Shown here piece after piece: positions 36,676 to 45,694 of a stretch of DNA of 64,000 nt. The notes below the pieces were generated by a model, which was not told the DNA's origin, did no database searches, and saw only the letters and a program-made list of their open reading frames with translations. The first letter of the stretch is position 1. Each line of letters begins with the position of its first letter. Position numbers and translations under genes: made by a program. Source of the DNA: Chloroflexi bacterium 54-19 (GTDB lineage: Bacteria > Chloroflexota > Chloroflexia > Chloroheliales > Chloroheliaceae); the NCBI GenBank assembly GCA_001898225.1, contig MKTJ01000042.1:21445-85444 (forward strand), written 5' to 3'.

Positions 36676-37110
36676 ATGGAAGACAAAGAATTACTAACTT
36701 ATTTTTTCTGCGCCTGTTCCAACCTGCGGGGCGCTTCGCGGGTGATTACTCAGGCTTACGATAAAGTTTTAGAGCCGAGCGGCCTGGGAATTACCCAATA
36801 CGGGATTCTTGTGGCCCTTGAGAAAGCCGGTTCGGCCTCGATTAATGCGCTGGGCGAATTTTTGGTGATGGACCCGACCACTCTCAACCGCCACCTGAAA
36901 CCGCTCTTGCAGAAAAACCTGGTCCAGACCAGGCCGGGCGAAGACCACCGGGTTAAACTGGTGTCGCTGACCGAACAGGGGCAGGCTACTTTGCTGGCTG
37001 CCAGTCCGTTATGGGCGCAGGCCCAGTCCCGGATTATCGAGAAGATGGGCCGGAAGCGCTTTGAGAATTTTCTAAATGATTTACACTTTATTGAAGATTT
37101 AGCCCAATAG
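36676..37110 (+). CDS. MarR family transcriptional regulator
   Basis: The 144-residue protein has the MarR winged-helix fold: GITQYGILVALEKAG, the recognition region MDPTTLNRHLKPLLQKNLV and the wing RPGEDHRVKLVSLTEQG. Two cysteines, C12 and C14, sit in the first helix (FFCACSNLRGASR), a place where OhrR-type sensors carry their redox cysteine. It probably represses itself and the SDR gene 88 bases downstream, since near-identical 18-bp palindromes lie at both promoters. The inducer is unknown. Confidence 0.92.
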   Translation: MEDKELLTYFFCACSNLRGASRVITQAYDKVLEPSGLGITQYGILVALEKAGSASINALGEFLVMDPTTLNRHLKPLLQKNLVQTRPGEDHRVKLVSLTEQGQATLLAASPLWAQAQSRIIEKMGRKRFENFLNDLHFIEDLAQ

Positions 37111-37142
37111 GAGAAAATGGTCCACCTATTTTTTTAGAATAA

Positions 37143-37160
37143 TAGCTGCAAATACAGGTA
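37143..37160 (+). promoter_or_regulatory. MarR operator 2 before the SDR gene
   Basis: TAGCTGCAAATACAGGTA matches operator 1 at 16 of 18 positions. It overlaps the likely -10 box TATAAA (37159-37164) of the SDR gene. Confidence 0.65.
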
Positions 37161-37198
37161 TAAAATTAACAACTGCTTATTCAGAAAGGAACCTATTT

Positions 37199-37945
37199 AT
37201 GGAAGGTCTGGATTTTACGGGGAAAGTGGCCCTGGTCAGCGCCGGGACCCAGGGTATCGGCGAGGCTATCGTCAGCCAGTTAATCTCTCACGGGGCCAAT
37301 GTCGTAACCTTTAGCCGCAGCGCCGACCCCGGACGCCTTGCTTTACCGGGCGGCAACTTCCTCCTGACCCTCAAAGCCGACGCCACCGACCCGGCTCAAC
37401 TGCAAGAGGTGGTTAATACGACTCTCGAAAACTTTGGCCGGATTGATATTTTGATAAACAACGCCGGGGGCGTGCCGAGCGTAGGTCCGATGCTCAAAAC
37501 CGACCTTGGTACCTTCGACAACTTTCTGGATATAAACCTGCGGACCGCCTTTGCCCTGACTCAGCAGGTCGTTAACGGTTGGATGGAAGGACATGGCGGC
37601 TCGGTAGTAAATATTGCCAGCATTGTCGGGCTGAAATCGGGGGCGGGCCTGGGCCTTTACCGGGTCGCCAAGGCCGCGATGGTCATGTTCACCCGCCAAC
37701 TGGCCCGCGAACTTTCCGGTAAGAATATCCGGGTAAACGCGATTGCGCCCGGTATTATCAAGACCGAGTTTTCGCGTGGTTTATGGGGCAACCCGGAATT
37801 TATGAAGGGTTTCGCAGCCCAGACTCCCAGCGGCAGGCTCGGCACCGCCGAGGACGTAGCGAACGCCACCCTCTTTATCGCTTCGGACGCTGCCAGCTAT
37901 ATCAACGGCGAAGTCCTGGTCGTAGACGGTGGGAATATCGCCTAA
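37199..37945 (+). CDS. SDR family oxidoreductase, FabG-like
   Basis: The 248-residue classical short-chain dehydrogenase has the cofactor motif AGTQGIGEA, NNAGG, the catalytic S141 (NIASIVG), Y154 and K158 (YRVAKAA), and the C-terminal INGEVLVVDGG. The substrate is unknown. It appears to be the target of the MarR regulator upstream and may detoxify or convert the inducer. AGAAAGGA precedes the ATG. Its stop lies three bases from the stop of the convergent kinase-like gene. Confidence 0.93.
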   Translation: MEGLDFTGKVALVSAGTQGIGEAIVSQLISHGANVVTFSRSADPGRLALPGGNFLLTLKADATDPAQLQEVVNTTLENFGRIDILINNAGGVPSVGPMLKTDLGTFDNFLDINLRTAFALTQQVVNGWMEGHGGSVVNIASIVGLKSGAGLGLYRVAKAAMVMFTRQLARELSGKNIRVNAIAPGIIKTEFSRGLWGNPEFMKGFAAQTPSGRLGTAEDVANATLFIASDAASYINGEVLVVDGGNIA

Positions 37946-37948
37946 TTC

Positions 37949-38797
37949 TTAGAAAGAGGCGTGCGGGTTGGCCTGTTGGCTGACCGCCGCCCGGAAATCG
38001 CGCAAAAACTCCTGGGCGTCAAAGCCGTGTTCGAATTGCCAGCAGGCTATCACTAAAGAAGCCCTGGCGGTCCACCAGTAAAGGCGGTCCAGGAGTTTTT
38101 GGTTGGGGTCGAAGCCGTAGCTTTCGAAGAATTCAGCCCACTTTGCGGGCGGCACATACCACCAGAGCATTTGCCCGCAATCCTGGACCGGGTCGCCCAA
38201 CCGGATTTCATCCCAATCCACCATCACCAACCGCTCTCCGGCCAGCAGCATGTTTTGGTTGTTAGGTTCAGCGTGGACCGGGGCAAGCTCAACGGCTTCT
38301 AAGGTGGCAGCATCTTTTCTCAGTTTATCGAAAGCGGTCTCTAAATCTTTCCCTTCTATTCCCCCGGCCCGTTTGAGGTTCTCCCACCGCTTTTCCAGTT
38401 CGGCAACATCCCTGGCGACCAGTTCCCGGTGCGTCAGAGTTTGGTTTTGAGAAAGAAGCTCTATAAGCAGGGTATCTTCGTGATACTTGCGGATAAAGGC
38501 GGAGAGGTAAGCGAGGTGTCCGGTGAACCAGCTTTTTGGAGGGTTGGGTCCTTCGATAAACTCCTGGATTACAAAAGATTTTCCCTGGATTACCCCGGCT
38601 TCCAGCACTTCCGGGGCGACTCCAATTTTGCCCAGGCGGCGGAGGGGTTCGGCGTTCCCGGTTCCAAATTTTAAGAAAACCTTCCGGTTTCCGGCCTGAA
38701 AGATGAGGCACTCCTTTTGATGGCCCTGGTCTGGCCGGGTGAGTGTCCAACCGGAGAGGCTAAATTTTTCTTCCAGAAGTTGAATAATAGTCTCCAT
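37949..38797 (-). CDS. APH-fold phosphotransferase-like protein
   Basis: The 282-residue protein has the APH kinase fold: KVFLKFG (lysine strand), SFVIQEFIEG (hinge), the catalytic loop HAEPNNQN and VDWDEI (D194, D196) for metal. The loop has Glu177 where nearly all family members have the catalytic Asp (HGD). It may be a weak or altered kinase. AGAGGGAAA before ATG 38797 selects this start. Substrate unknown. Confidence 0.83.
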   Translation of the reverse strand: METIIQLLEEKFSLSGWTLTRPDQGHQKECLIFQAGNRKVFLKFGTGNAEPLRRLGKIGVAPEVLEAGVIQGKSFVIQEFIEGPNPPKSWFTGHLAYLSAFIRKYHEDTLLIELLSQNQTLTHRELVARDVAELEKRWENLKRAGGIEGKDLETAFDKLRKDAATLEAVELAPVHAEPNNQNMLLAGERLVMVDWDEIRLGDPVQDCGQMLWWYVPPAKWAEFFESYGFDPNQKLLDRLYWWTARASLVIACWQFEHGFDAQEFLRDFRAAVSQQANPHASF

Positions 38798-39055
38798 TTT
38801 CCCTCTAAACCTCACCTGAGCACGAGCATAAACATCCCACATCAAACCCTTCGCGCGTTACAACATAATAATTCCCCTGAATAATTTTAACACATAGCTT
38901 GCTTACCTGATAGTATTCTGCCTGTTTCAATTGCATATTCACCATATTTTAAGCATAACGCTAAGTTTTAAGCCTCTCTCTGGCACCTGCCTTGCTAAAT
39001 ATGGGAGCAAGTGGATTAAAGGAAACGAAACAAATGTCAGAAGGAGATTCTCAGC

Positions 39056-40057
39056 ATGACTGAGCAAGCAAGACCGGAAGTAGTAGTGATAACGGGCGCC
39101 TCCGCCGGGTTGGGCCGGGCGATTGCCCACGAGTTTGCCCGCCGCGGGGCCCATATCGGGCTGCTGGCTCGGGGCACAGAAAGTTTGCAGGCAGCGGCGC
39201 GTGAGGTTGAAGAATTGGGGGGGGAGGCCCTTATTCTGCCGACTGATGTGGCCGATGCCAACCAACTTGAAGCGGCGGCCCAGGCGGTAGAGGAACAGTT
39301 TGGCCCGATTGACATCTGGGTCAACAACGCCATGACCTCGGTTTTCTCGCCTTTCAAGGAGATGACCGCCGACGAGTTCAAACGGGTAACCGAGGTAACT
39401 TACCTGGGAGTCGTTTATGGCACTATGGCGGCGTTGCGCCGGATGCTTCCCCGCGACCGGGGTACGATTGTCCTGGTCGGGTCGGCCCTGGCCTACCGGG
39501 GCATCCCCTTGCAGTCGGCCTATTGCGGCAGTAAACATGCCATCCAGGGTTTTAGCGATTCGCTCCGGGCCGAACTTCTTCACGACAAAAGCAATGTACA
39601 ACTGACGATGGTTCAGATGCCCGCCCTGAATACACCCCAATTTGGCTGGGTTAAAAGCCGTTTGCCCAAAAAGGCCCAGCCGGTCCCACCGATTTTCCAG
39701 CCGGAAGTTGGAGCCAGGGCCGTCTACTACGCCGCCCATCACAAACGGCGTGAGATTTACGTGGGTGGTTCGACCAGCATCGTGATAGTTGGCAACAAAA
39801 TTTTCCCCGGCCTGGGCGACCTTTACCTGGCAAAGACCGGTTACAAAGGCCAGCAGACTGACGAGCCGGAAAACCCCCACCGGCCCAACAATTTGTGGGA
39901 GCCAGTCAAGGGTGACCCAGGCACGCATGGCACCTTTGATGCCCAGGCCAAAGCTAATAGCCTTCAACTCTGGGCCGATTTGCACCGGGGCTGGTTTGGC
40001 CTGGGGGCCGCTGCCGTGGCGGGTCTGGGTTTTTTACTCTCTCGAAGTAAAAAGTAA
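39056..40057 (+). CDS. SDR family oxidoreductase with C-terminal membrane anchor
   Basis: The 333-residue protein is a classical SDR (TGASAGLGRA; S143, Y156, K160 in SAYCGSKHA) with a ~75-residue extension ending in a membrane helix (GLGAAAVAGLGFLLS) and a basic tail, so it should sit on the membrane with the catalytic domain inside. The usual NNAG motif reads NNAM. Proteins of this shape are often annotated as ketoreductases. GAAGGAGA precedes the ATG. DUF1360 and GH15 genes follow on the same strand. Confidence 0.9.
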   Translation: MTEQARPEVVVITGASAGLGRAIAHEFARRGAHIGLLARGTESLQAAAREVEELGGEALILPTDVADANQLEAAAQAVEEQFGPIDIWVNNAMTSVFSPFKEMTADEFKRVTEVTYLGVVYGTMAALRRMLPRDRGTIVLVGSALAYRGIPLQSAYCGSKHAIQGFSDSLRAELLHDKSNVQLTMVQMPALNTPQFGWVKSRLPKKAQPVPPIFQPEVGARAVYYAAHHKRREIYVGGSTSIVIVGNKIFPGLGDLYLAKTGYKGQQTDEPENPHRPNNLWEPVKGDPGTHGTFDAQAKANSLQLWADLHRGWFGLGAAAVAGLGFLLSRSKK

Positions 40058-40148
40058 AAATTCAAGCATCGAGAAATTGAATCCCACAGCTTAATGAGGG
40101 GTTTTTGAAGAAAAGAGCCTTTTAGAGAAAAAGAGGAGTACCTGACCG

Positions 40149-40637
40149 ATGTCCGAAGAAGAAGCAAAAGTTCAGCAAAGGGCCACCTATGTCACCCTTA
40201 TTGGCGTATTCACGACCCTTCTGGGTGTGTTGAGTTTTAAGAAAGGCCGGGAATGGCGCTTAAAGCCGTTCGACCTGGTCCTCTTGAGCCTGTCGGCTTT
40301 CCGGGCCGGACATCTTATCGCTTATGATAAAGTTGCCGAACCGTTGCGCCATCCTTTCACCGAGACCCAGCAAGACCCCAGCGGTGCGGGAGATACGGTC
40401 GTGCCAAAAGGTTCGGGGGCCCAAAAAGCCCTGGGTGAACTGGTAGCCTGCCCGACCTGTGTTGGAACCTGGGTCGGGGCCTTTTTAACTTACGGCCTGA
40501 TGTTCCTGCCGGGGCCGACCAGGGTTTTGCTTGCCATCCTGAGCGCGACCGGCGTGGCCGAATTGCTTCACTCTCTCGGCGAAACCCTTAAATGGAATGG
40601 TCAACTGGCCCGCAACCGCTCCGGTTCCGACTCCTAG
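40149..40637 (+). CDS. DUF1360 membrane protein
   Basis: The 162-residue protein has about three membrane helices and the family hallmark ELVACPTCVGTWVGAFL, with a conserved C-x-x-C. DUF1360 proteins include sporulation-linked YjcA/YngL-type proteins of unknown function. It lies between the SDR and GH15 genes; the GH15 start codon is 15 bases after its stop, so they are cotranscribed. Confidence 0.82.
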   Translation: MSEEEAKVQQRATYVTLIGVFTTLLGVLSFKKGREWRLKPFDLVLLSLSAFRAGHLIAYDKVAEPLRHPFTETQQDPSGAGDTVVPKGSGAQKALGELVACPTCVGTWVGAFLTYGLMFLPGPTRVLLAILSATGVAELLHSLGETLKWNGQLARNRSGSDS

Positions 40638-40651
40638 AAATCGAGGCAAAA

Positions 40652-42550
40652 TTGGACGGGTCTATACCCTTTATTCCCTATCCTCCCGTTGAAAAACATG
40701 GCGTTACCGGCGACCGCCGGAGCGCCGCCCTGGTCGCCGTCGATGGCACCCTCGATTGGCTGTGCTGGCCCAACTACGATAGTCCACCGCTATTTGGCGT
40801 TTTGCTGGATGCCGCTAAGGGCGGGTACTGGCGGATTGGCCCGGCCTCACCCGTTCCCGGCCAACAGACCTTCCTGGCCGGTAGCCCGGTCCTGCTGACG
40901 ACCTGGGAAACCGCATCGGGTCGGCTGGAACTGGCCGATATTATGCCCTGGCCCCAGGATGACCGCGGCCCCGGTCAGGCCGGGCGCCGGGCTGTCATCC
41001 GGCGATTGCGGTGTCTGAAGGGTTCTTTTAAAGCCGTGGTTGAGTGTAATCCCCGGCTAAATTTTCAAGAGGCGGCCCAGGTCAGCGCGGTCGAAGGGGG
41101 GTACCGTTTCGATTTACCCGGCCATTTCCTGGGGCTGTGGTCTTCTGTTCCCCTGGAAGCCAAACCGGGTCAGGTTGCGGCTTCGTTTGAGGTAAAAGAG
41201 GGCGAGGAAGCATGGTTTGTCCTGGCGCTGGATGAGGACGCTACTCGTTGGAACCTTGCAGCCGCCCGGGCCGCCTTCGATTCGACCCTGGATTACTGGA
41301 ATAACTGGGTGGAGCATCTCGTTTATACCGGACCGCACCGCAAAAAGGTCTGTCACTCGGCCATGATTTTGCACCTGCTCTCCTATGCTCCGACCGGGTC
41401 GGCGGTGGCGGCCCCGACCACCTCCCTACCGGAGCGGACCGGGGGCGACCGCAATTATGACTACCGGTTTGCCTGGGTCCGTGATGCCTCTCTCTCACTT
41501 TCGATTCTGTCGCTTTTGGGCAAGACCTGGGCGGCCTGGCGTTACCTGGAATGGCTTTCCAGCCTTGAATCGGCCAGCGAGGAACCTATCCAGGTGGTCT
41601 ATTCGGTGGATGGCGGTACCTGCCTGGACGAGCGTGAGCTTGAAAATGTCGAGGGCTATTGCCGGTCGCGCCCGGTCCGGGTCGGCAACCGGGCTTATAA
41701 ACAGCGCCAGCTAGACTCTTTTGGCTACCTGGTCGAATGCGGTTTGACCTATGTTGAGCAGGGTTGTACCTGGGAGCCTAAATACTGGGACATGACTAAA
41801 AAGGTAGTCGAGTATGTCCTGGAAAACTGGCAGAAACCCGATAACGGCATCTGGGAACTGCCCCACGCCGACCATTACGTTAGCAGCAAGGTTATGAGCT
41901 GGGTCGCCCTTGACCGGGCTGTTAAATTGGCCCGCCAGACCGGTCACGGCGACGAAGTCGATTCCTGGCAGGAAGTAGCTGACCGGATTCACGCCGAGGT
42001 AATGGAGCGGGGTTGGAGCGAGAAGTTGCAGGCTTTCCGGCAGCGTTACGACCACGATAGTCTCGATGCCTCTTGCCTGCTCATTTCCGTAATGGAGTTC
42101 TTGCCGGGTGACCACCCCAGAATGGTGGCAACGCTCGAACGGTTGGAGGCTTCGCTTACCCTGGACGGTTTTATTTACCGTTTCGACCCGGCCCAGACGC
42201 CCGGACACCCGGCTTTACCGGTCGGGGAGTTCGAAGGAGCTTTCCTGCCATGCACCTTCTGGCTGGCGAACGCTTACGCCAGGGCTGGACAGCTTGAAAA
42301 GTGCGAGACTCTCCTGGCTAAATCGGAAAAGCTGGCCGGGGATTTGGGCCTTTTTGCCGAGGAAATCGACCCGCGAAACGGCGCGTTCCTGGGTAATTCC
42401 CCCATGATTTTCTCGCACGCCGAGTATTTAGGTGCTTTGCTGACCCTGGCTAATCAGCGCACTCTCGACCGGGTCCGCATGTCGGTCGGACAGACTATCC
42501 AGCGGGTTGGTAAGCTGGTCGGTCTCGACGAACCGGCCAGGCACGAATGA
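40652..42550 (+). CDS. Glycoside hydrolase family 15 protein (glucoamylase/trehalase-like)
   Basis: The 632-residue cytoplasmic protein has an N-terminal beta-sandwich domain (GVTGDRRSAALVAVDGTLDWLCWPNYDSP) and a C-terminal (alpha/alpha)6 barrel. The barrel carries YDYRFAWVRDASLSLS, GIWELPHADHYVSSKVM with the probable acid Glu, and FSHAEYLGALLTLA near the second catalytic site. Such proteins hydrolyse alpha-glucosides, in some bacteria trehalose. GAGG five bases before TTG 40652 favours this start over ATG 40592, which would lie inside the DUF1360 gene. The substrate is not certain. Confidence 0.92.
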   Translation: MDGSIPFIPYPPVEKHGVTGDRRSAALVAVDGTLDWLCWPNYDSPPLFGVLLDAAKGGYWRIGPASPVPGQQTFLAGSPVLLTTWETASGRLELADIMPWPQDDRGPGQAGRRAVIRRLRCLKGSFKAVVECNPRLNFQEAAQVSAVEGGYRFDLPGHFLGLWSSVPLEAKPGQVAASFEVKEGEEAWFVLALDEDATRWNLAAARAAFDSTLDYWNNWVEHLVYTGPHRKKVCHSAMILHLLSYAPTGSAVAAPTTSLPERTGGDRNYDYRFAWVRDASLSLSILSLLGKTWAAWRYLEWLSSLESASEEPIQVVYSVDGGTCLDERELENVEGYCRSRPVRVGNRAYKQRQLDSFGYLVECGLTYVEQGCTWEPKYWDMTKKVVEYVLENWQKPDNGIWELPHADHYVSSKVMSWVALDRAVKLARQTGHGDEVDSWQEVADRIHAEVMERGWSEKLQAFRQRYDHDSLDASCLLISVMEFLPGDHPRMVATLERLEASLTLDGFIYRFDPAQTPGHPALPVGEFEGAFLPCTFWLANAYARAGQLEKCETLLAKSEKLAGDLGLFAEEIDPRNGAFLGNSPMIFSHAEYLGALLTLANQRTLDRVRMSVGQTIQRVGKLVGLDEPARHE

Positions 42551-42592
42551 TTTTTTTAAAACAGAATAACTTGTATAAAAGAAAGAGCGGTT

Positions 42593-43972
42593 ATGGCAAC
42601 GCTGGAATTTGATCTGCTGGTGATAGGCGATGGCGCGGCAGGCAGTTCAGCCGTAACAAATTTGCAAGGGCGCCAGCTTAAAATTGCCCTGGTCGAGCGC
42701 GATAAACTTGGCGGCACCTGTCTTAATTATGGCTGTGACCCCACCAAAGCGCTCCTGCATATCGCCTCGCAACTGCATAATGCTCGTCACTCCCAAAAAC
42801 TCGGCCTACAAATCCTTGACGGTGGGTTTTCCTGGGGTAAAGTCCTCGAACGTGTCCGCCATGTCCAATCCCAGATAAGGGGTGGCACCCCTGAAGAAGC
42901 CGAACGCAATTATAAAGAAGCCACCCTCTTCAAAGGCCAGGCTCGCTTTGTCTCGCCGCACGAAGTCGAAGTCAACGGACAACGCCTCCGGGCAGACCGG
43001 ATTATTATCGCCACAGGAACTATACCGGCTGTTCCGGCCATTAAGGGGTTGAAAGAGGCCGGGTATATCACCAATACCGAGGCGGTAGCCCTGCCGGAAT
43101 TACCCAAACGGCTGGCAATATTGGGAGGTGGGCCGATTGGTATCGAGTTTTCACAAATCTTTGCCCGGTTTGGGGTCCAGGTTACCGTCCTTGAAAAAGC
43201 GCCGGACTTGCTGGCAACCGAGGACCGCGCCCTGGTGGACCGTCTGGTGAGTTTGCTGGGGAAAGAAGGAGTGAGTTTCCGAGCCGGGGTTGAGGTGGTG
43301 GAAGTCCGCCAGGAGGCCACGGGCAAACGGTTGCTTTTGCAGAAAAAAGACGGGGAACAATCCGAGCTTGTTGTGGACCAAATCCTGGTGGCGGTTGGCC
43401 GGAGCCCCGCTCTCGATGGCCTGAACTTGGCCGCTGCCGGGGTTGAAACGACCGAGAAAGGGGTCAGAGTAGATGAAACCCTGCGGACAAACGTGCCCCA
43501 TATCTGGGCCGCCGGTGATATTGCCTGCAAATACCAGTTCACCCATGTGGCAAGCGAACAGGGTAAACGGGCCGCTTTGAACGCTTTCGCCCCGCAGCCG
43601 GAGCCTTTTGACGAAAAAGTGATACCCTGGGGGATTTATACCTATCCGAGTATCGCCCATGTCGGTAAGACCGAACAAGAACTGAAAGACGCCGGGCAGG
43701 AATATGTGGCGGTCTTGCACACTTTCGAAGAACTGGCGCGGGCCGTTACCGACGACCAGACCGCCGGAATGGTCAGGCTGCTGGCCGACCGGGCTGGCCG
43801 GATTCTGGGAGGGCATATCCTGGCGAATAACGCGGGCGACCTGCTTGCGCCTCTCGTTATTGCCATGCGGACAGGTTGGACGGTTAAAATTTTGGCCGAA
43901 ACCGTCCAGCCCTACCCGACCCTGGCCGAAGCGGTCAGCCAGGCCGCTCAAAAGCTACAGGAAAAACTTTAA
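42593..43972 (+). CDS. FAD-dependent pyridine nucleotide-disulfide oxidoreductase (class I)
   Basis: The 459-residue protein has an FAD site (VIGDGAAGSSA), the redox disulfide GGTCLNYGCDPTK (C43, C48), a second nucleotide site (ILGGGPIGIEF) and the AAGDIA motif. It matches the dihydrolipoyl dehydrogenase/mercuric reductase group. The usual C-terminal His-Pro base motif reads VQPYPTLAEA, so the catalytic His is missing. No C-terminal Cys pair or MerA N-domain is present and no mer genes are nearby. Substrate unknown. Its 3' end overlaps the convergent GT-C gene by 18 bp. Confidence 0.9.
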   Translation: MATLEFDLLVIGDGAAGSSAVTNLQGRQLKIALVERDKLGGTCLNYGCDPTKALLHIASQLHNARHSQKLGLQILDGGFSWGKVLERVRHVQSQIRGGTPEEAERNYKEATLFKGQARFVSPHEVEVNGQRLRADRIIIATGTIPAVPAIKGLKEAGYITNTEAVALPELPKRLAILGGGPIGIEFSQIFARFGVQVTVLEKAPDLLATEDRALVDRLVSLLGKEGVSFRAGVEVVEVRQEATGKRLLLQKKDGEQSELVVDQILVAVGRSPALDGLNLAAAGVETTEKGVRVDETLRTNVPHIWAAGDIACKYQFTHVASEQGKRAALNAFAPQPEPFDEKVIPWGIYTYPSIAHVGKTEQELKDAGQEYVAVLHTFEELARAVTDDQTAGMVRLLADRAGRILGGHILANNAGDLLAPLVIAMRTGWTVKILAETVQPYPTLAEAVSQAAQKLQEKL

Positions 43973-45682
43973 GAGGGCACCGATTGGCTTGGTGGTGGCG
44001 TTCCAGTCGGTGACGTTCCCGACTGTCGTGGCGAAGTAGACGCAGGCCATGACCACAATCGCGGCCAGTCGCAGCCAGAAACTAAGCTCAAAATGGCCGA
44101 AAAGGGAGCGAGCCTGTTTTTTATCGGTGGCCCGGTGTACCGTAGCCGCCCCAAAAGGGGCCAGCGACGCGGCCAGGAAGAGCGCGAACCCGGCGCTCGC
44201 CAGGTAAAGCGGCCCGTTGGTCATTTTCTGCATGATGAAGGGCAGTAAAAAGGCGGCGGTCCAGAGAAAGCCAAAACCGGCGGCCCGCAGGGTCCAATAA
44301 GGTGGGCGGGCTTCCCCGGTTTGGACGACAGGAGCAGGGTTTACCGCAACCGGCGTAGTTTTCACCGGTTCCTGCACGACCGGGCTTCCACTTCCGGGGG
44401 TTGCCGCAGGGTTGTCAAGTTCCCAGTCGTCGCGTTGGGCCGGGTCAATTCCTTCTGGTTGGGAAACAGGGTTGGGGGCCGGGGCCAGTCTCTGGGGCGC
44501 CTGTGCTAACGGTTCCACTGGTGGCTCCGGTTCAATGGCCGGGTTAAGCGCCTGGACTGTCGGGTTATCCAGTTCGTCGTCCTCGTCAATATAGGGTGCG
44601 TCCAACCGGGCCGTCTTCTCCTGGGCTACCGCCTGGGCGCGTTGAGGGTTATTCAACTGCCAGGCTTCCCACTCCTGTACCCCGGTCAGACACAAAAAGG
44701 CAATCAGGGCCGCAATCTGGATTAGCCCGTCGGTCCCGCCCAGTTCGAACGGCAGGGCCAGCGTCCGCAGGTTATTTTTTAAAAAGTCGGGTATGCCGGT
44801 CCCGGCTCCCGCGGCCCCGCTCGTATAAATCCCCAGGCCACCCAGCACCGCCAGGTGCAGCAACAGGTAAATGACCAGGAGCGCCAGGTAAGGGGCGTAA
44901 TAGCCTAAAAGATGGCTGGTGGTAGTCCCGGCCCGGTCACTGGCGACCTCCTGGGGGTTGGCCTGGTGGCGTAACCGGTCAATCCCACCCGTTACGAAGT
45001 CAAAAGCCAGCAAAGCTAACGGCAGGGCGATGGCTTCCTGCTTGGAGAGCAAGGCCAGCCCGTAAAATACAATCGAAGCGACGTAAAATTGTCGGGCGCG
45101 GCGAGCATCCAACTCCGTGGCACCCTCCCCGGCTAACGGGGCTTGCCTGGCGTAGAGAAAGGTCACTGCCGAGGCCAGGCAGAACAGGGCCGCCCACAAA
45201 TCAGCCTGGGCGCTAACCTGACCGACTACCGGGACGTGCGCCGGGAGTGATGCGAAAAAGAGCCCGGCCACCAGGGCCAGGGCCGGACGCCGGGTCAAAC
45301 GCCAGGCCAATAACCAGACCAGCACCGCGCAACCGGTATGCAAGAGGGTTGAGAAAAGGTGCCAGCCGTAGGCGTTATTGTGAAACAACTGGTATTCCAG
45401 CCAGAAAAAGACACGGGGTAACGGCGCGTAGAAGCGGCCATCCAGGCCCCAATCCCTGGTAAAGTAGCCGAGCGGCCCCGCCGACTGGTTATTGGCGTAC
45501 TGGCTTATCAGGGTGAAATCTTCGTTCAGGAAATAGCCAAAGCGGGTCAGGGAGAGCAGCAAAGCTGCTACCGCTGCCACCACGACCCCGGCCAACCACC
45601 ATAGCTTACCCACCCGGCTTTGCGGAACGTATTCCGGGGCCGGGCGGGTCTTTATTTCTGCCAGGTTACTCGAATTTAGCAA
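43955..45682 (-). CDS. GT-C-like membrane protein with DDELDNP loop
   Basis: The 575-residue polytopic protein begins like GT-C glycosyltransferases: FLNEDFTLISQYA (acidic pair after helix 1) and DGRFYAPLPRVFFWLEYQLF. The second half holds a long disordered loop (about 355-450, Pro/Asn/Glu-rich) with DEDDELDNPT and RDDWELDNPA, then two or three more helices. It may move sugars from lipid carriers to acceptors outside the membrane. It is the last gene of a three-gene minus-strand cluster; only 12 bp separate it from the next. Function inferred from fold only. Confidence 0.78.
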   Translation of the reverse strand: MLNSSNLAEIKTRPAPEYVPQSRVGKLWWLAGVVVAAVAALLLSLTRFGYFLNEDFTLISQYANNQSAGPLGYFTRDWGLDGRFYAPLPRVFFWLEYQLFHNNAYGWHLFSTLLHTGCAVLVWLLAWRLTRRPALALVAGLFFASLPAHVPVVGQVSAQADLWAALFCLASAVTFLYARQAPLAGEGATELDARRARQFYVASIVFYGLALLSKQEAIALPLALLAFDFVTGGIDRLRHQANPQEVASDRAGTTTSHLLGYYAPYLALLVIYLLLHLAVLGGLGIYTSGAAGAGTGIPDFLKNNLRTLALPFELGGTDGLIQIAALIAFLCLTGVQEWEAWQLNNPQRAQAVAQEKTARLDAPYIDEDDELDNPTVQALNPAIEPEPPVEPLAQAPQRLAPAPNPVSQPEGIDPAQRDDWELDNPAATPGSGSPVVQEPVKTTPVAVNPAPVVQTGEARPPYWTLRAAGFGFLWTAAFLLPFIMQKMTNGPLYLASAGFALFLAASLAPFGAATVHRATDKKQARSLFGHFELSFWLRLAAIVVMACVYFATTVGNVTDWNATTKPIGALLKFFL

Positions 45683-45694
45683 ATTGCGCCTGCT

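Noticed and set aside
38939..39985. 348-codon open frame on -
   Set aside because: Antisense to the SDR gene, which has all catalytic motifs and a good ribosome-binding site.
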